Part shown: piece after piece, positions 10,972 through 22,400 of the stretch
How the letters are laid out: each line of letters starts with the position of its first letter
How positions within the stretch are numbered: the stretch's first letter is position 1
NCBI GenBank assembly: GCA_002786065.1
Contig: NHNY01000001.1
Span: 2,108,001-2,172,000, forward strand
Direction: 5' to 3'
DNA from: Microcyclospora pomicola
Taxonomy: Eukaryota > Ascomycota > Dothideomycetes > Capnodiales
Length of the DNA stretch: 64,000 nt
Program-made: the position numbers and the translations under genes
Notes under the pieces: model-generated
Seen by the model: the letters and a program-made list of their open reading frames with translations, nothing else
Told to the model about the DNA's origin: nothing
The model's database searches: none

Positions 10972-12949
10972 GGAAGCTCGAAAGTTTCACTTAGTCATCG
11001 GGATGGAGTGACGCCGAGAGTGGAAGACGGCGGAGATCGAGGGAAGCGATCAAGCGAAGAAAACGGTGAATGCTGCTCATGTAATAATGGAACGGTCGGC
11101 TGATCGTGGATGGGATGAGTTTGGGCGGAACGGGGTCGTAGATATAGCGAAGGTAGGATATAGATGCCGTGGTATAATAAGAATACATATCATGGCGACG
11201 TGACAGTGCGACCGTACAGGCACAGATCCGAGCAGTAGAGCTCGATGCTCCAGACCCCGGCCAAGCGCGAGTCAAACTGGGCGCATTTCATTCGTCCATC
11301 GCAAGATTTGGCCGACTAGAGCCTAGTCGATCACTGTCCCTGCGTCGAGGGCACGTCTGGCAGACACAGACTGCTGCTCAGCCACACCTCCCTGTCAGAC
11401 GGCCATGCTGCCATGCACCTCTGTTGCCGTGTGCCTGAACAATACGACCAGGAGAAGCTCGGTCTTACTGGGTCAGACCCGTCAGACCCAGTCAGCTTCT
11501 TTTCATTCGTCGTGGATGCCCTCTCGGGCTGGTCGTGTGCCGGCAGGCTCGGGTCCATCGTGTCATTGCGTATGCAACGTCCACGTTTCTGCTTCTATGC
11601 GTCCCGCGGCCCTGGATCTGGTAGGTCGAAGTTTGCCGGGGACAGTGTTGTGTGGGTTGGACTGTGCATGGAATTTTGAGATAGGTAGCACCACTTCCGT
11701 CACCGTCTGTGATCGTCGACCCCGAAGTGCAACACCAGTGCAGTTCGCAGACCGGCGGCCGTCTCCCCGAACATACTCATGCCCGCGGGCTCTGAAACGT
11801 ACACTTTGCACATGATCCCAGGTCATTTCGTGCCTTTTACAAACCTTGTTGGCGGCTATATGTTGACTATTGGACGAAGCCTTGGCATGCCGTGCTGTAG
11901 CATGCGCTCTTGACATTCCACAGCGGGTCCAAGTGGTCCCGCGAGACCTTGCCTAGAGTCTCTGTACGTAAGTATATTGTAAGATGCCATGTGACCGCCA
12001 ATGGCAAGCGTAGCAAGAGGCTGCCAAGACGTGCAACGACGCTCCCCATGATTAGTCGTCGTGTCCTTCCACGGGAAGTCCAAGGTTCAGCGCCATCGGT
12101 CAACCCCATGAATTGGGACTCATCTACAGTTTGTCCAGACATGCTGAACATGCTGCTCGATGCGATTCGCGTGCTCCGAGATGTATGTATGTGCTGCCAC
12201 ACCGTCACAGATGCCGCCAGACGCCGCAGCTTCAGCACAACTGAACTGCGCAACAGCTGCGTGTCATAGGCAGTCGACTTTCGTGCTTGCGCTGTTCGTC
12301 TACGGACATGTAATCTCTCATGGCTACATGCTCACCTCGAATACGGTGACAGCCAAGATCACATGAGGGAGCTGACGGGAACAGCATATTTACCATGCTC
12401 GAGGCAATTGATCAGCATCAGCCACAAGTTCGGATGTCCCAAGGCAGCCCTACCAGTTCCCCTGCAGCAAATCTCTTAGAGGTGAGCGTCATCTCGTCGT
12501 GGCGCAGTGTGCTTGGCATTCGATGATTTGCTACACATCCTTGCCAGACAAGCCACAGCCCAGATCTTTTGTGGCTGCTCTAGATTTCGGATTCAGGCGT
12601 ATCCGTTGAATAGCGAGCCCAAGAGCCGAACGCTGTGGCTGAGGCAGGTCACTCGCTCGCCAATCATGCGCTCTAGGTTTTGCGTGCTGAATGCAAATCA
12701 TTCTGCATACATGGGGAAGCTGTGTAGGCGATGCCGACTCAGCACATTCTGCAATGTGACGCCCTGTGTGGACTGATTTGCATATGCCCAGAGTCAATCT
12801 GTTCGTCGAGGTGGTCCAGCAGACGTCGGAGGAACGCGAGATGTCACACCATCTGGAATATTCCAGCTGTATGCGCAACGCTGAAGAGATTTTACGATAC
12901 CCTTGTTGCATGTCACGCTCAACCACTCATAGCATAGATTGCAGTGTTG

Positions 12950-13216
12950 ATGTCGCGTACACTACTGCCTGCCGCCTGGGTAATTGTGGGAAGCGCCTGT
13001 CAAGCAGATGCTCCCGTACCTGAAATACGAAAAGGTATGTTTTATGACTGCCAAGGAACAAGCATGGCAGATCTTTCAATTGCCAACGTGATGTGGAACT
13101 TCGCTGCAGGTGATGTCACATTAAAGCCGCGCGCGAGAACCGCGCTTTCCCGCATCAATGATGGAACGATCTCTACGCATAATATTGTAGGCGAGGTACG
13201 ATATGTGATCGGTTGA
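12950..13216 (+). CDS. Candidate small secreted protein, 88 aa
   Basis: An ATG-started single-exon ORF. The first 21 residues (MSRTLLPAAWVIVGSACQADA) have the shape of a signal peptide: a basic second residue region, a hydrophobic core and small residues before a possible cut after Ala19 or Ala21. The mature part would be about 67 aa with a single Cys, so it is not a typical disulfide-rich effector. No domain is recognised. It sits alone in a gene-poor interval with no intron signals. A chance ORF is a real possibility; the in-frame length of 89 codons is not by itself convincing. Confidence 0.28.
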   Translation: MSRTLLPAAWVIVGSACQADAPVPEIRKGMFYDCQGTSMADLSIANVMWNFAAGDVTLKPRARTALSRINDGTISTHNIVGEVRYVIG

Positions 13217-13398
13217 CGTTCAGGACATGCGACTGTAGTTTCTGCTGCATCGAGCGTTCCTTCGAAAAGGTCAGGAATCCGTGTTCACCACTCTCTGCTG
13301 TACATGAGATCCATCATGTGCTGCGGACTACATCCGAAGCCTTGCAAGCGAGTATCTTATACATGCTCTCGGGACCCCTGAGAAATATGTAGCATGCC

Positions 13399-13406
13399 TA
13401 TATAAG
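13399..13406 (+). promoter_or_regulatory. TATA-box-like element in a gene-poor interval
   Basis: The sequence ctatataaggg matches a strong TATA box. The same 11-mer recurs at 28543-28553 in another gene-poor interval. An ATG-started 68-codon ORF (13436-13642) begins about 30 bp downstream, probably too close for a normal leader. Confidence 0.3.
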
Positions 13407-13517
13407 GGCTATATTGCTTGGGTGCAGCGTTTCAGATGATCGACGTTCTATTGTATTTTGGCAGGGCCACCGTATTGAATAGGAGGCCCTCGAGAACAGG
13501 GACGGATAGTCCTCCAG

Positions 13518-13653
13518 GGATCAACATGCGTTTGTGGAGTTCAAGGAGGCGCAGATGCTTCGGGATCCGGTTGCAGTACGTGGACGCATGCATCTTAAAG
13601 ACATGGTCAATATTGAGGAGGTCATGCCGCCTATGGAATTGACCGAATGGTAG
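13518..13653 (+). other. Exon-like open fragment, unidentified
   Basis: Following a CTCCAG acceptor-like site at 13512-13517, a frame of 44 codons runs to a TAG at 13651-13653. Its composition is protein-like, with FVEFKEAQMLRDPVAV and VNIEEVMPPMELTEW, while other frames look random. No upstream partner exon or ATG could be joined convincingly. It may be the last exon of a small gene or a decayed gene fragment. Confidence 0.22.
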
Positions 13654-13717
13654 ATGGAAAGCAGCACACGTCAAGAATAGCGTACGACAATGGTCCAGTT
13701 AAGGCATGACATGATCG

Positions 13718-15196
13718 CTATCCTGCCGATATAGCGAGCGGAGACGTGACATCGACACTGCTCTTTCGTCCATGACCGACACCACGGGCTAACACTTCCA
13801 ATCGTCCTGCTTGGATGCGATGTTTTTTCATCACCTGTACCCACTCTAGCTCATCGTCAACGTGCTCATTACTGGAGTCGTCGAGCTCCTCTACCAGAAG
13901 TGAGATCACCATGCCAAAGTCGGCACCCATTCGGCCCAGACTGCCGGCACAGTAAAGGACTTGCGTGAGAAGCGACTCACGAGCTTGTTTATCTTGGATA
14001 TTGGGAAGATACTCTCGCAAAGTCTTCGTGAGCATATCGACAAGATGTAGTGCGAAGGAGCACAGTGGCGACGGTAGTGGTAGAAGAAGGTCATCCGCGG
14101 GTGGATTCTGAGGCTCGGATTCCAGAGTCGGCAGACCGGATGGGAAAATGCTTTTATACATACTTACGGTGTTGAAGCTCTGTTCGCGGAAGATCTCAAT
14201 GTAGCGTTTCAAATACCGCTCGCTTTGAGTACCTAGAGCACTGCCAGTCGCTGCTTGCTTACTCGAAAAGTCAACTCGCCGTGTCGTTTCCTGGTCGGCC
14301 AATTCTCGTAGCGGTTCTAATGCTTCTAGCGTGGAATGCAGAGTGCGAAGTCGGCAGACAAGGAACAGATCTCCAAGCGCTCCATCTGTGTTGGCGGCAT
14401 TGACGGAGACCTTCAAGGCCTGAGTCGACGTTGCAGATGTCTTGACATGACCATAATCATCTTCTGCGAGATCTGGAGCGATTCTCCGTAGCCAACCACT
14501 GAGTCTCATAGCCCCTGCCAGCTTTAATGACGGACTTTGTAGAGACGTGATCAGAATAGTCGTCAAGTTTCGCATCTCTTCCTCTGCCTGCTTTGACATG
14601 CCTCCAACCAAACTCGATTGTGGATATAGGCTCTTCAACCTCTTGATATGCGCCTGTAGATCTAATGCAGACGCGTACGATGTTGTCGAGCTCGATACAA
14701 CCGCCGTGCCTGACGTTTGCGCGGCAGCTATTGTGGAAGAAAGGAGCGAGGGTAAGTCTAGCACATCGGAGACTCTGTCCACGTTGCGCGACAGCAGCAT
14801 TGCCCGTTTTCGTCGATCGAGAACTGCATTCTCGGTACTCCGATCATATTTCTCCGCGAATGCGGTCGCCGCTGAGTCAAGTGCCGGGAGTTCATCTTGC
14901 AGCACCGTGGTTTGCACGCCAAGTTCAGGAAGCAGAGCCGTGAGCTTGTCGAGCTGAGAGGACGACTGTATCACGACTTTGTGAGACCGCTTGGCGAGTG
15001 CTTGCAGGTTGCGGAGGTGGAATTGCGAGGCATGAAGGAGGGACGATGGTTCGGTAGTAGTCAGATCTGCCAGGGAAAGAGTGCTCAGCCGATCGAGATA
15101 GGCTATGGTGTGGTGCGAATTGGTAGTCGTCGACGCGGAAGTGGGCGTGGAAGAGGCATCGAAGTGTGGCCGAAGGAGATCATACAGATCGGACAT
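13718..15196 (-). CDS. COG8: Conserved oligomeric Golgi complex subunit 8 (Dor1 family)
   Basis: A single-exon 492-aa protein beginning MSDLYDLLRPHFD; a TTG two codons upstream is not used. Dor1/COG8 features run through it: an N-terminal coiled region with YLDRLSTLSLADL, HLRNLQALAKRSHK and NVDRVSDVLDLPSLL, then LQAHIKRLKSLYPQSSLVGG, the central RLSGWLRRIAP and LVCRLRTLHSTLEAL, and the C-terminal ERYLKRYIEIFREQSFN. COG8 belongs to lobe B of the COG tether, which captures intra-Golgi retrograde vesicles on the cytosolic face of the Golgi; there is no signal peptide or membrane span. Length fits fungal members (about 450-600 aa). It is divergent from the E2 gene at 15590. Confidence 0.85.
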   Translation of the reverse strand: MSDLYDLLRPHFDASSTPTSASTTTNSHHTIAYLDRLSTLSLADLTTTEPSSLLHASQFHLRNLQALAKRSHKVVIQSSSQLDKLTALLPELGVQTTVLQDELPALDSAATAFAEKYDRSTENAVLDRRKRAMLLSRNVDRVSDVLDLPSLLSSTIAAAQTSGTAVVSSSTTSYASALDLQAHIKRLKSLYPQSSLVGGMSKQAEEEMRNLTTILITSLQSPSLKLAGAMRLSGWLRRIAPDLAEDDYGHVKTSATSTQALKVSVNAANTDGALGDLFLVCRLRTLHSTLEALEPLRELADQETTRRVDFSSKQAATGSALGTQSERYLKRYIEIFREQSFNTVSMYKSIFPSGLPTLESEPQNPPADDLLLPLPSPLCSFALHLVDMLTKTLREYLPNIQDKQARESLLTQVLYCAGSLGRMGADFGMVISLLVEELDDSSNEHVDDELEWVQVMKKHRIQAGRLEVLARGVGHGRKSSVDVTSPLAISAG

Positions 15197-15589
15197 TGTC
15201 AACGGCGCATTTGGGACTTGCGAAGCCCCTCATTCCACGCAAACAGAAGTGTGGTACTGAGCAATGTGTTCGTTCCAAACCAGAGCTTGACAAACATCCA
15301 AAGGCTGTGTGGTAGTAGTGGCTCAAGCAATAATGACAATACATGTAGCTACAGTGTCATAAGCGTCCGTGGAAGTGGCACTAGCGCTAGAACTGCTTTC
15401 CTTCCACTGAATTCCGCTTCATGAGGCAGAATATACTTCAACTCTTCTTCACGGAGCCTTATTAACGAGTATACAGTGAGGTTTGGGGGCATATGCACGG
15501 CGCATATATCTGGGATTGGTTCATAAGCGTTGCTGTTTCGTCGTAAAGCTGAGAGGAGAGTATGATAACATCTTCGAATTTGCACCAAA
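15197..15589. promoter_or_regulatory. Divergent promoter, COG8 / UBE2O-type E2
   Basis: A 393-bp spacer between two outward-facing start codons. Both promoters must share it. No TATA box is evident near either start; small ORFs extending into it have no ATG or domain support. Confidence 0.5.
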
Positions 15590-18454
15590 ATGTTACTTTA
15601 TCCAGATGATATCGTTAGTCTAAAGGACGATCCCTCACAACTCGCCATCGTGGAACGGACACACCAGGATGTCGAGACACATGAGCCGAATCTTCGGAGA
15701 TCGGACTCTGCGGACATGTTTTCGGAAGGCCCAGATAACAACGCTTTCCGGCTCTTTCTACGGACGGGTATCCCACCGAAAGGCGCCGTCTTTGTTCGGG
15801 CACTGAACTACGCAATGGGCATCCTCATTGCGGAGTCGAAGTTGGAACTTATCGATCGCTCGTTATTGATTGGAGATGCAGTGAGGAAGGAGGGCAGCAT
15901 GAGTGGCGTGGTGATCAACACGTTTACCACATGCGACCTTCAACCCATGACAGAGGTTCGCTACAAAGAGAGTCACACGCTTCTTGGTCTAGTGCCCCCG
16001 GTCGGACTGTACCCAGAGTTTGAAGTCGGTGTAAGTCCGCCGCAGATTCGAAGTGTAGATGCCAGGGAATTGATGGACGCGGATGGACTCTCAGAAGACG
16101 ATATCGTCATTTACAAAGACTGGATTGGCCGTGTAGATCAGATACAGTCAAATCTCGTCCTCATGCTTGCGGATAGATGCGTTGTAGAGATCCACGATGA
16201 TCTGGCAGAGCATGTCAATGGCACGGATGAGTTCTTCGTACCCGGAGACATAGCACTATCCAAAAAGGGCCACCTGCGCAATGGGAAGTGGATATACGGA
16301 AGCTATAACCCGAATACTCCACCGGTCGGGACGGTGGTTGAGACACGAGCTGTCACGGCTGATGTCGAATGGCTCCAACGGAGAATCGGCTGCATGGATG
16401 CCCGGGCGCCTCCAGATTCTCTGGAGCGAGAGGAACTGGACTCTCGGCATTTCCAAATATACGATCGTACACGATTGCCCATCAAACAAGACGCACCTGA
16501 TCCATCAGGCCTGTTGTCGGACTCAGAACCACAGATCCGTCTGGGATTGCGGGTCCGCTTCAAGGATCTTGGGCAAGCCTGCGCAAAGTACGTTGGATCG
16601 GGAAACACAGGGGGCTTGGTAAGGATAGATCGGAAAGACACTCTGGGCTACGACCTCAACTTTCTTGATGTCGTCAGATTCCGAACCTCTGTTTCTGTGC
16701 AGTGGCAAGACCTGTCAATCACGACCGAAGATAGTATCTCCCTGACTCCCGATGATTCGATCCACGACGAGCATATGGCATGGCCTGCAGAGGTAACGCA
16801 TACATTGGACATGGTAGCAGTGCCGGATTCAGAGGCAAGACGACCGCGCAAAGTTGGTGTCATACAAACCGTCGATGCGGAGGATAGATTGGCACGAGTG
16901 CAATGGTGCCCAAACGCCTTCATACAGCGCGGCGAAGGTGGACATGGCGAGAATGAAATTCTCTCAGCTGTTATCGGCACTTCGAGTGGCGAGGTTGAAG
17001 AGATTAGCCTTTACGATATTGAGACCCCTGCGCTCATCAATGTCAGGAGAGGTGACATCGCTTTGATCATCAACAGGTCGTGGTTGGATTCTAGTGCCGG
17101 GACGATATCCGAAGAGCGTGACTGGGTGGGTGAGATCGTTGATACCAGGCTTGACGGACGATTGACGATCCGACTTGGCATCGCAGACGAGGTTCGGGAC
17201 GTTATCTTGAATCGCGAGGATGTCCTTGTGGCAATAAGATCAGACGGCACAGATACTTGGGACGAATTCGAAGGAGATGGAGAGTATGAGTCTGACGATA
17301 CAATGGATGGTGTGGAGGTGACGCTCGATGGTTCTGGCAACCTAGGTGTGTGGCATGGAACAGGAAGTGTGGAAGACTCCGTAGACTCTGATGAAGAAGA
17401 CTTGGAGGCACTAGCAACTTACGAGGATGAGAACGGCCAAGAACTTGACGAGGACGACGTAGAGGGTGATGACTGGGAGTCAGCCGACGGCGAAATTCAT
17501 GATGATATTGAGATGGGTGATCCTGCAGACAACGTCTCGGAAGAAGCTCAAGAAACTCCTCTGGACGCTGTCACGGTCCCCATATCTACACCTACGGCTT
17601 TGAGATCAGGTCCGGAACAGTACGCAATACTGGAATCGGCAATCCCGATCTCCCACCATTTCTACGACTCTGCTCCAACGCCTAGCCCAGCACATCTCAA
17701 ACGCACAGCGAAGGAGCACAAAATCCTTCGAACTCCATCAAACCTACCAAACGGCGTGTTTGTACGGACATGGGAGTCTCGACTCGATCTTCTACGGATC
17801 CTCCTTATCGGCCCTTCTGAGACACCTTACACCAACGCTCCTTTCCTCGTCGATATTTATCTTCCACCACAGTTTCCTACGGAGCCACCAAGAGCCCATT
17901 TCTGCTCGTGGCCGGGCGAGCCCGGTCTCGGCGGTGTCGGCCGAGTCAACCCCAATTTGTACGAGGACGGCAAGATCTGTCTAAGTCTGCTTGGCACCTG
18001 GGAAGGTGGGAAGGGCGAAGGCTGGAATGCCACCCGCAGCACACTACTACAAGTCATTGTATCATTGCTTGGCCTCGTGCTGGTCAAGGAACCATACTTC
18101 AACGAGGCCGGGTACGAGCATCTTGCCGGCCTCGAGGAAACGAAACGACCATCGGCATTGTACAGCGAACGGACGTACCTGCGGGCTAGATCATTCGTCA
18201 TCACTGCCCTCGCACGATTACCAATAGCTAGTGAGCAGGTGGCGACCGGCGTGGAGGGGTTTGAAGATGTGCTGAGATGGCTGTATCGCGACGTGGCTGG
18301 CTTACGCCTCATCGACAAAGTCACGGAAGACGTCCAGGAGGTGCTACAGCGGAGTGAGGAGGGAGATAGGGAGACAGACGGGCTTACGGTGATGTCCAAA
18401 GGCGCTTGTATCTCGTTGAAGCGTGTTTTGGAGAGGTTGAAACAGCTACAGTAA
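15590..18454 (+). CDS. Large ubiquitin-conjugating enzyme, UBE2O type
   Basis: A single-exon 954-aa protein. The C-terminal UBC fold (about residues 700-880) has LRTPSNLPNGVFVRTWESR, PSETPYTNAPFLVDIYLPP, and the active-site segment YEDGKICLSLLGTW with catalytic Cys797, followed by STLLQVIVSLLGLVLV and EPYFNEAGYE; these are the marks of UBE2O, an E2/E3 hybrid. The N-terminal 560 residues contain the SH3-like conserved regions expected of the family (SEDDIVIYKDWIGRVDQIQ, GDIALIINRSWLDSS and similar repeats), followed by an acidic linker (DEEDLEALATYEDENGQELDEDD...). The human protein ubiquitinates unassembled nuclear and ribosomal proteins on its own; a similar quality-control role is inferred. 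All catalytic features appear intact. Start ATG at 15590 is the first in frame. Confidence 0.9.
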   Translation: MLLYPDDIVSLKDDPSQLAIVERTHQDVETHEPNLRRSDSADMFSEGPDNNAFRLFLRTGIPPKGAVFVRALNYAMGILIAESKLELIDRSLLIGDAVRKEGSMSGVVINTFTTCDLQPMTEVRYKESHTLLGLVPPVGLYPEFEVGVSPPQIRSVDARELMDADGLSEDDIVIYKDWIGRVDQIQSNLVLMLADRCVVEIHDDLAEHVNGTDEFFVPGDIALSKKGHLRNGKWIYGSYNPNTPPVGTVVETRAVTADVEWLQRRIGCMDARAPPDSLEREELDSRHFQIYDRTRLPIKQDAPDPSGLLSDSEPQIRLGLRVRFKDLGQACAKYVGSGNTGGLVRIDRKDTLGYDLNFLDVVRFRTSVSVQWQDLSITTEDSISLTPDDSIHDEHMAWPAEVTHTLDMVAVPDSEARRPRKVGVIQTVDAEDRLARVQWCPNAFIQRGEGGHGENEILSAVIGTSSGEVEEISLYDIETPALINVRRGDIALIINRSWLDSSAGTISEERDWVGEIVDTRLDGRLTIRLGIADEVRDVILNREDVLVAIRSDGTDTWDEFEGDGEYESDDTMDGVEVTLDGSGNLGVWHGTGSVEDSVDSDEEDLEALATYEDENGQELDEDDVEGDDWESADGEIHDDIEMGDPADNVSEEAQETPLDAVTVPISTPTALRSGPEQYAILESAIPISHHFYDSAPTPSPAHLKRTAKEHKILRTPSNLPNGVFVRTWESRLDLLRILLIGPSETPYTNAPFLVDIYLPPQFPTEPPRAHFCSWPGEPGLGGVGRVNPNLYEDGKICLSLLGTWEGGKGEGWNATRSTLLQVIVSLLGLVLVKEPYFNEAGYEHLAGLEETKRPSALYSERTYLRARSFVITALARLPIASEQVATGVEGFEDVLRWLYRDVAGLRLIDKVTEDVQEVLQRSEEGDRETDGLTVMSKGACISLKRVLERLKQLQ

Positions 18455-18818
18455 GCGCTTAAAGAACGTTATCGTTGTCAGATACGAGATAGCAATCGTT
18501 GAAAGCGCATCGCATCGCATCCTGCTCATGCAGGTCGTCAAGCATGCTTTTGAATGCTCATCATCAAGTGAGGTAGGTCAAATGTGAGTTCCCGTGTAGA
18601 CAAGTTCAAGACAAATTAGATTAATCGGCAGCGAAGCGTATGCACCTCTGACCAAGAGTAGGTATGAGTCCTCTGAATCTGTACAGATGCCACCACGCGC
18701 GATTCAGACAGCAAAGTTGCTTGTAACAGTACAAGTTGCCTATGCTAATACCAACATCATTCATCCTGACGGAACACAAATCAATCTTGACTGCTGATCG
18801 TTGTTATCACATTACATC

Positions 18819-18914
18819 ATGTCATGGAAAATCATCAAGAGTCTCCTTAACATACCACCGGAACTTCGGCGATGGGTCTATTGGGAGTACCTGGTCCAGA
18901 AAGATCAACGGTGA
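18819..18914 (+). pseudogene. F-box-like N-terminal fragment
   Basis: The 31-codon ORF MSWKIIKSLLNIPPELRRW continues VYWEYL and stops soon after. LLxIPPELRxxVYxxxL is the characteristic opening of the very large family of fungal F-box-like proteins that usually run 250-500 aa. No downstream continuation with matching features was found in any plus-strand frame to 19500, so it is either a decayed copy or the first exon of a gene whose remaining exons I cannot recognise. Confidence 0.35.
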
Positions 18915-19389
18915 CCATCTCGTGATGATGCCCTGTGGAAGGAGTAATCGTCTCAGTCAAGCTGTCTTGTAAGGCACAGACTCCGCCACGAAGATGATAC
19001 CGATGAAGATACGACAAGATTACATGGACGAAGAGAACAGCACTGAAAATGGTATTGGCGATCAAAACACTGCTCGAAGCTGTCGCGCTTGCATTGGAGA
19101 GTGAAGAATCGTCCTATGTGCGGAAGTTGAGACATGACAGAGACCTATAGCGAGATAATGGATGATCATTCCATACCTACCTTCCTTCACCGATCAGTCC
19201 TCCAATCTGTCATCCTAGCATTATTCGGATACTCACAGCCTCTCCCTTTCTCATGGCAATAATGTGTGCAATATGCACACAGCATCATCGACGTGAACTT
19301 GTAGCCTCCAGAACTTGTCCTCTGCATCCACGATACTATAGAAAGAAGTCAATTCTTTTCTTGATAGCTTCGCTCTATCGACACCCTTG

Positions 19390-19418
19390 CGTACCAATCT
19401 TCCGTACCAATCTTCCGT
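19390..19418. repeat. Perfect 13-bp tandem duplication
   Basis: The unit cgtaccaatcttc is present twice in direct tandem, followed by a further 3-bp match. Noncoding context; simple slippage is sufficient to explain it. Confidence 0.85.
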
Positions 19419-22400
19419 CTTAGACGCTTTCGCATTGCCTTTGGCAATTGCTCGATGCGAGAGCCCTGCAGACCACACTTCCGGCAATGATTGGATGTGG
19501 TCCGGAACGGTGGCAGTCGCTAGCTGAGGCGGGCATCATCGTTCACGAACCTCACCAGACTGTCCGAACTTCGGCGTTGGTGTGTAACACATCTATAAAG
19601 TGACAAGCTTCCAAGCCGGAAACATCCCTACGATGAACAGCGGGATCTGGTGAAATACAGTCCTGAAAATCAACATTTAAGCATGGGCTGAGATGGAAGC
19701 AGCACGTCAGATGTGGAGAAAGATTGTGCGTGTAACTAGTTACATTAGCAATCGTCATACGTGGATCAGCATCGAAGGAACGTACATCAGTTCCAGTAGA
19801 GGTATGTCAGTGTCAAGGAGAGCACGTCAGTACCAGAGATGTGTACAAGTACGGTACTTACTTCAGCATTAGAGATGAGTTCTGACAACTCTTTCAAAAG
19901 AAAGTACCAAACCATTCCAGACTACTCAAGCTACCTTTCATGCTGGGAAGGCTAGTCCAGTGAGCACTAATGATCGACCATCCTGCAGTGCTTGGCTGCA
20001 TTGCCAAACGATCGCGCAGCGGGTGTACTCTGCCTTTAAGCTGTCTGTGTGTAGGCAGTTGACCCAATTGAGAACCGTCGTAGTGGGATCACGAGCACCA
20101 GCATCCACGTTCATATGCATTTCGCGAGATCGCGAAACGGCACGGTCTCAAAAGATGTAGCACATTATCCCGTAAGATCACCTGAAGCACACCTAATGGC
20201 TCAATGGTAGACAAACTTCCCCCTAGGAGATCCCAGCCTCGTTGAGCGGGTAGTCACGCGAGCATAGCTGTGCATCGACGGATCTGGTATCAACATGGGA
20301 CCAGGAACGATGTGGTGGCATGATTCCCGTAAGCTCCTCCCTGCTTCAAAAGGCGACGAGCTTCGGCGCTCGGCCACGCTTCCGGCGAAGCGATATTCTA
20401 CAAGACTCCTCCAGCTCACGATCCAGCTTTGCGATCGGGTTCCATAGTTGTATACCAGCTGATTTTGACTGGCTCATCACATCTGTATACAGAGAACTCC
20501 GCGACAGCATCGCCCGCTACGAAATAGGTTAGAAGCGGACGGGATCCCCGCTCAATGTAAGACATTGCGATGACGATGATTTGGCGTCAAGTCTCTGCTG
20601 TGCTCCTCTGTGCCGGATCACGAAGGACCGGACAGCTCAGCATAGTACCGTCACGCGCATGAGACGTGAAGTTCTTTCGATGGGGCTTCGTTCCCGCCGG
20701 CAATGATAGGGTATGCGCAGACAAGAGGAAGCCGATTAGTGGCGGGCGGGCAAACCAGCCCTTGTACTTCTTCTCCGCAATTGTCGCACAGGGTCCTTGA
20801 CTATGTACCCCCCCTGAACCTGTAGCTGGCGTGGTTAGCTTGCAAGAGAGTCCTGGGTCCAGGATTGTGCTGTGTAGGGCTTGTACGGCGCAGGATCCAA
20901 CGCGCCATAGCAATCTTTTTCGCTGGACGTCAGCAAATACCAGCTTTAACTCACGTAGAGAGCTTTGCGTCTGTTCCATGATCTGTAAGATGAATGTGGT
21001 TGCACGATCCATGTCGTTATCCAGGTTGCCTGCAAAGAAGTGCTGCAGAGCAGACGAGTAGAGCACGAAAGTGTCGGCCACCGGCAGACGGGGGGCTGCA
21101 GTATGAGCAACCAACCAGACGAGCAGATGATGATGGCTTGCATATACCCGCCTGTGCCCAATTCTCTCTGAGTTTTTCCCCACAGTCGACGGGCGCGAAT
21201 AGTCTGTCGTCTATCCCGCCGCCATCTCTCCGCTTCTTACGCTCCTTGAACCCACTCCATCACCACAGATTCTTGTGCAGGCGAACATCCGGATTTTGCC
21301 AGCAACCTCGTCCTGGCGATCCTAAAATCAAGTGCGCACCATTTCTAGACCCGCGCAGGTCCGAAAGATAGTCCGCCGGGTGCCGACGAGCCAGATCAGA
21401 GCCGAAGTTCAGGACGGGGCACGTGGTTCCGTTCCCCACTTCCGCACACGCGAGCAAAAGAGAGTCCATCTCCAACTCCATTCTCCCCAAGTCGAAGAAC
21501 TTCAGAGCGCCTGGAAACGTACCCACGATCACGATCGATTTCTATGTGAACCACAGAATTGGAGTGCAAAAACAGCCCTGACGTCTTCGAATCGCTAGAG
21601 TCGAGCGGACAGGTGCTGGAGATGATTTCAGGTAAGTGTGTGGGCGTGCAAGCTTGGTGTCGCTTAGCAGAGGTATTTCCAGGTCCTGTACTGACCTTGC
21701 GATGCACAGGATAATATACCTATCCATCCACATCTCACACGCCGCTAATCCTGGGCATGTAATTCTAGCTTTGACCAACTTTTGTGTGAGTCCTCCAGGC
21801 ATCTCGAAAATGTAAGGGTATCTTGGTTGACTATTCTGTAGTTTCGGTTTCTTTCCCATTAGACATAGATTAGAGGGATCGCACGGCTGTCACGACCAGA
21901 TAAAAGCTTGCTTCTAGGTACGTATGACTTTCTTTTTCAGATTTGAGTGCGGAGCACACCGAGCGGCGCGCATCGAAAGACGTCGACAGCCTTGTGTGCT
22001 GGAAGAGGATCCCGATTCAGGCTGGAATATCACCACGGAACTCGATTGGATTGATGTACTGGTCTACTCGTGAGAGAAGACCACTACACCAACACTTTGC
22101 GCCCTGCCGCGATGGAAAGGAATGCAAGGATGACCCCAGCGGATCGTAAGCGATGATCATCGAAACTTCAGGTCCATCCAGGTCTTGATTAGTGAAATTG
22201 ATCACGCTGTGGACCATACTGTGCCGTATAAGACTGCAAGAAGGCTGGCAACAATTCGAATCTGCCGGACTCTCCCATGTACACACTATGCAGGTTTGCC
22301 TCAGGGCCAAACCTAATGCTTTGCTGGTGCTTGTAGATGACCCCAACGACCTGGACCAGCCGAAGTGCCACAACAGATTTGCTACGCTTTCCGGCATGTC

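Larger units (their letters stand above)
10972..13717. other. 2.7-kb upstream region of the Rpn4-like gene
   Basis: Lies between the 3' end of COG8 and the start of the Rpn4-like gene, both on the minus strand. No domain-bearing gene was found. It contains a candidate small secreted-protein ORF (12950-13216), a TATA-like element (13399-13406) and an exon-like fragment (13518-13653), listed separately. A stretch near 11468-11493 repeats the gtcagaccc core three times. A long regulated promoter for the transcription factor could account for much of the spacing. Confidence 0.5.

Noticed and set aside
20196-20275. tRNA-like A-box (TGGCTCAATGGTAGA)
   Set aside because: No B-box (GGTTCRA) at the expected distance and no acceptor-stem complement.
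20587-21183. 198-codon minus-strand frame with a helical segment
   Set aside because: Starts at GTG with no suitable ATG at its opening, no domain recognised, neighbouring frames equally open; kept only as a note in the gene-poor interval.
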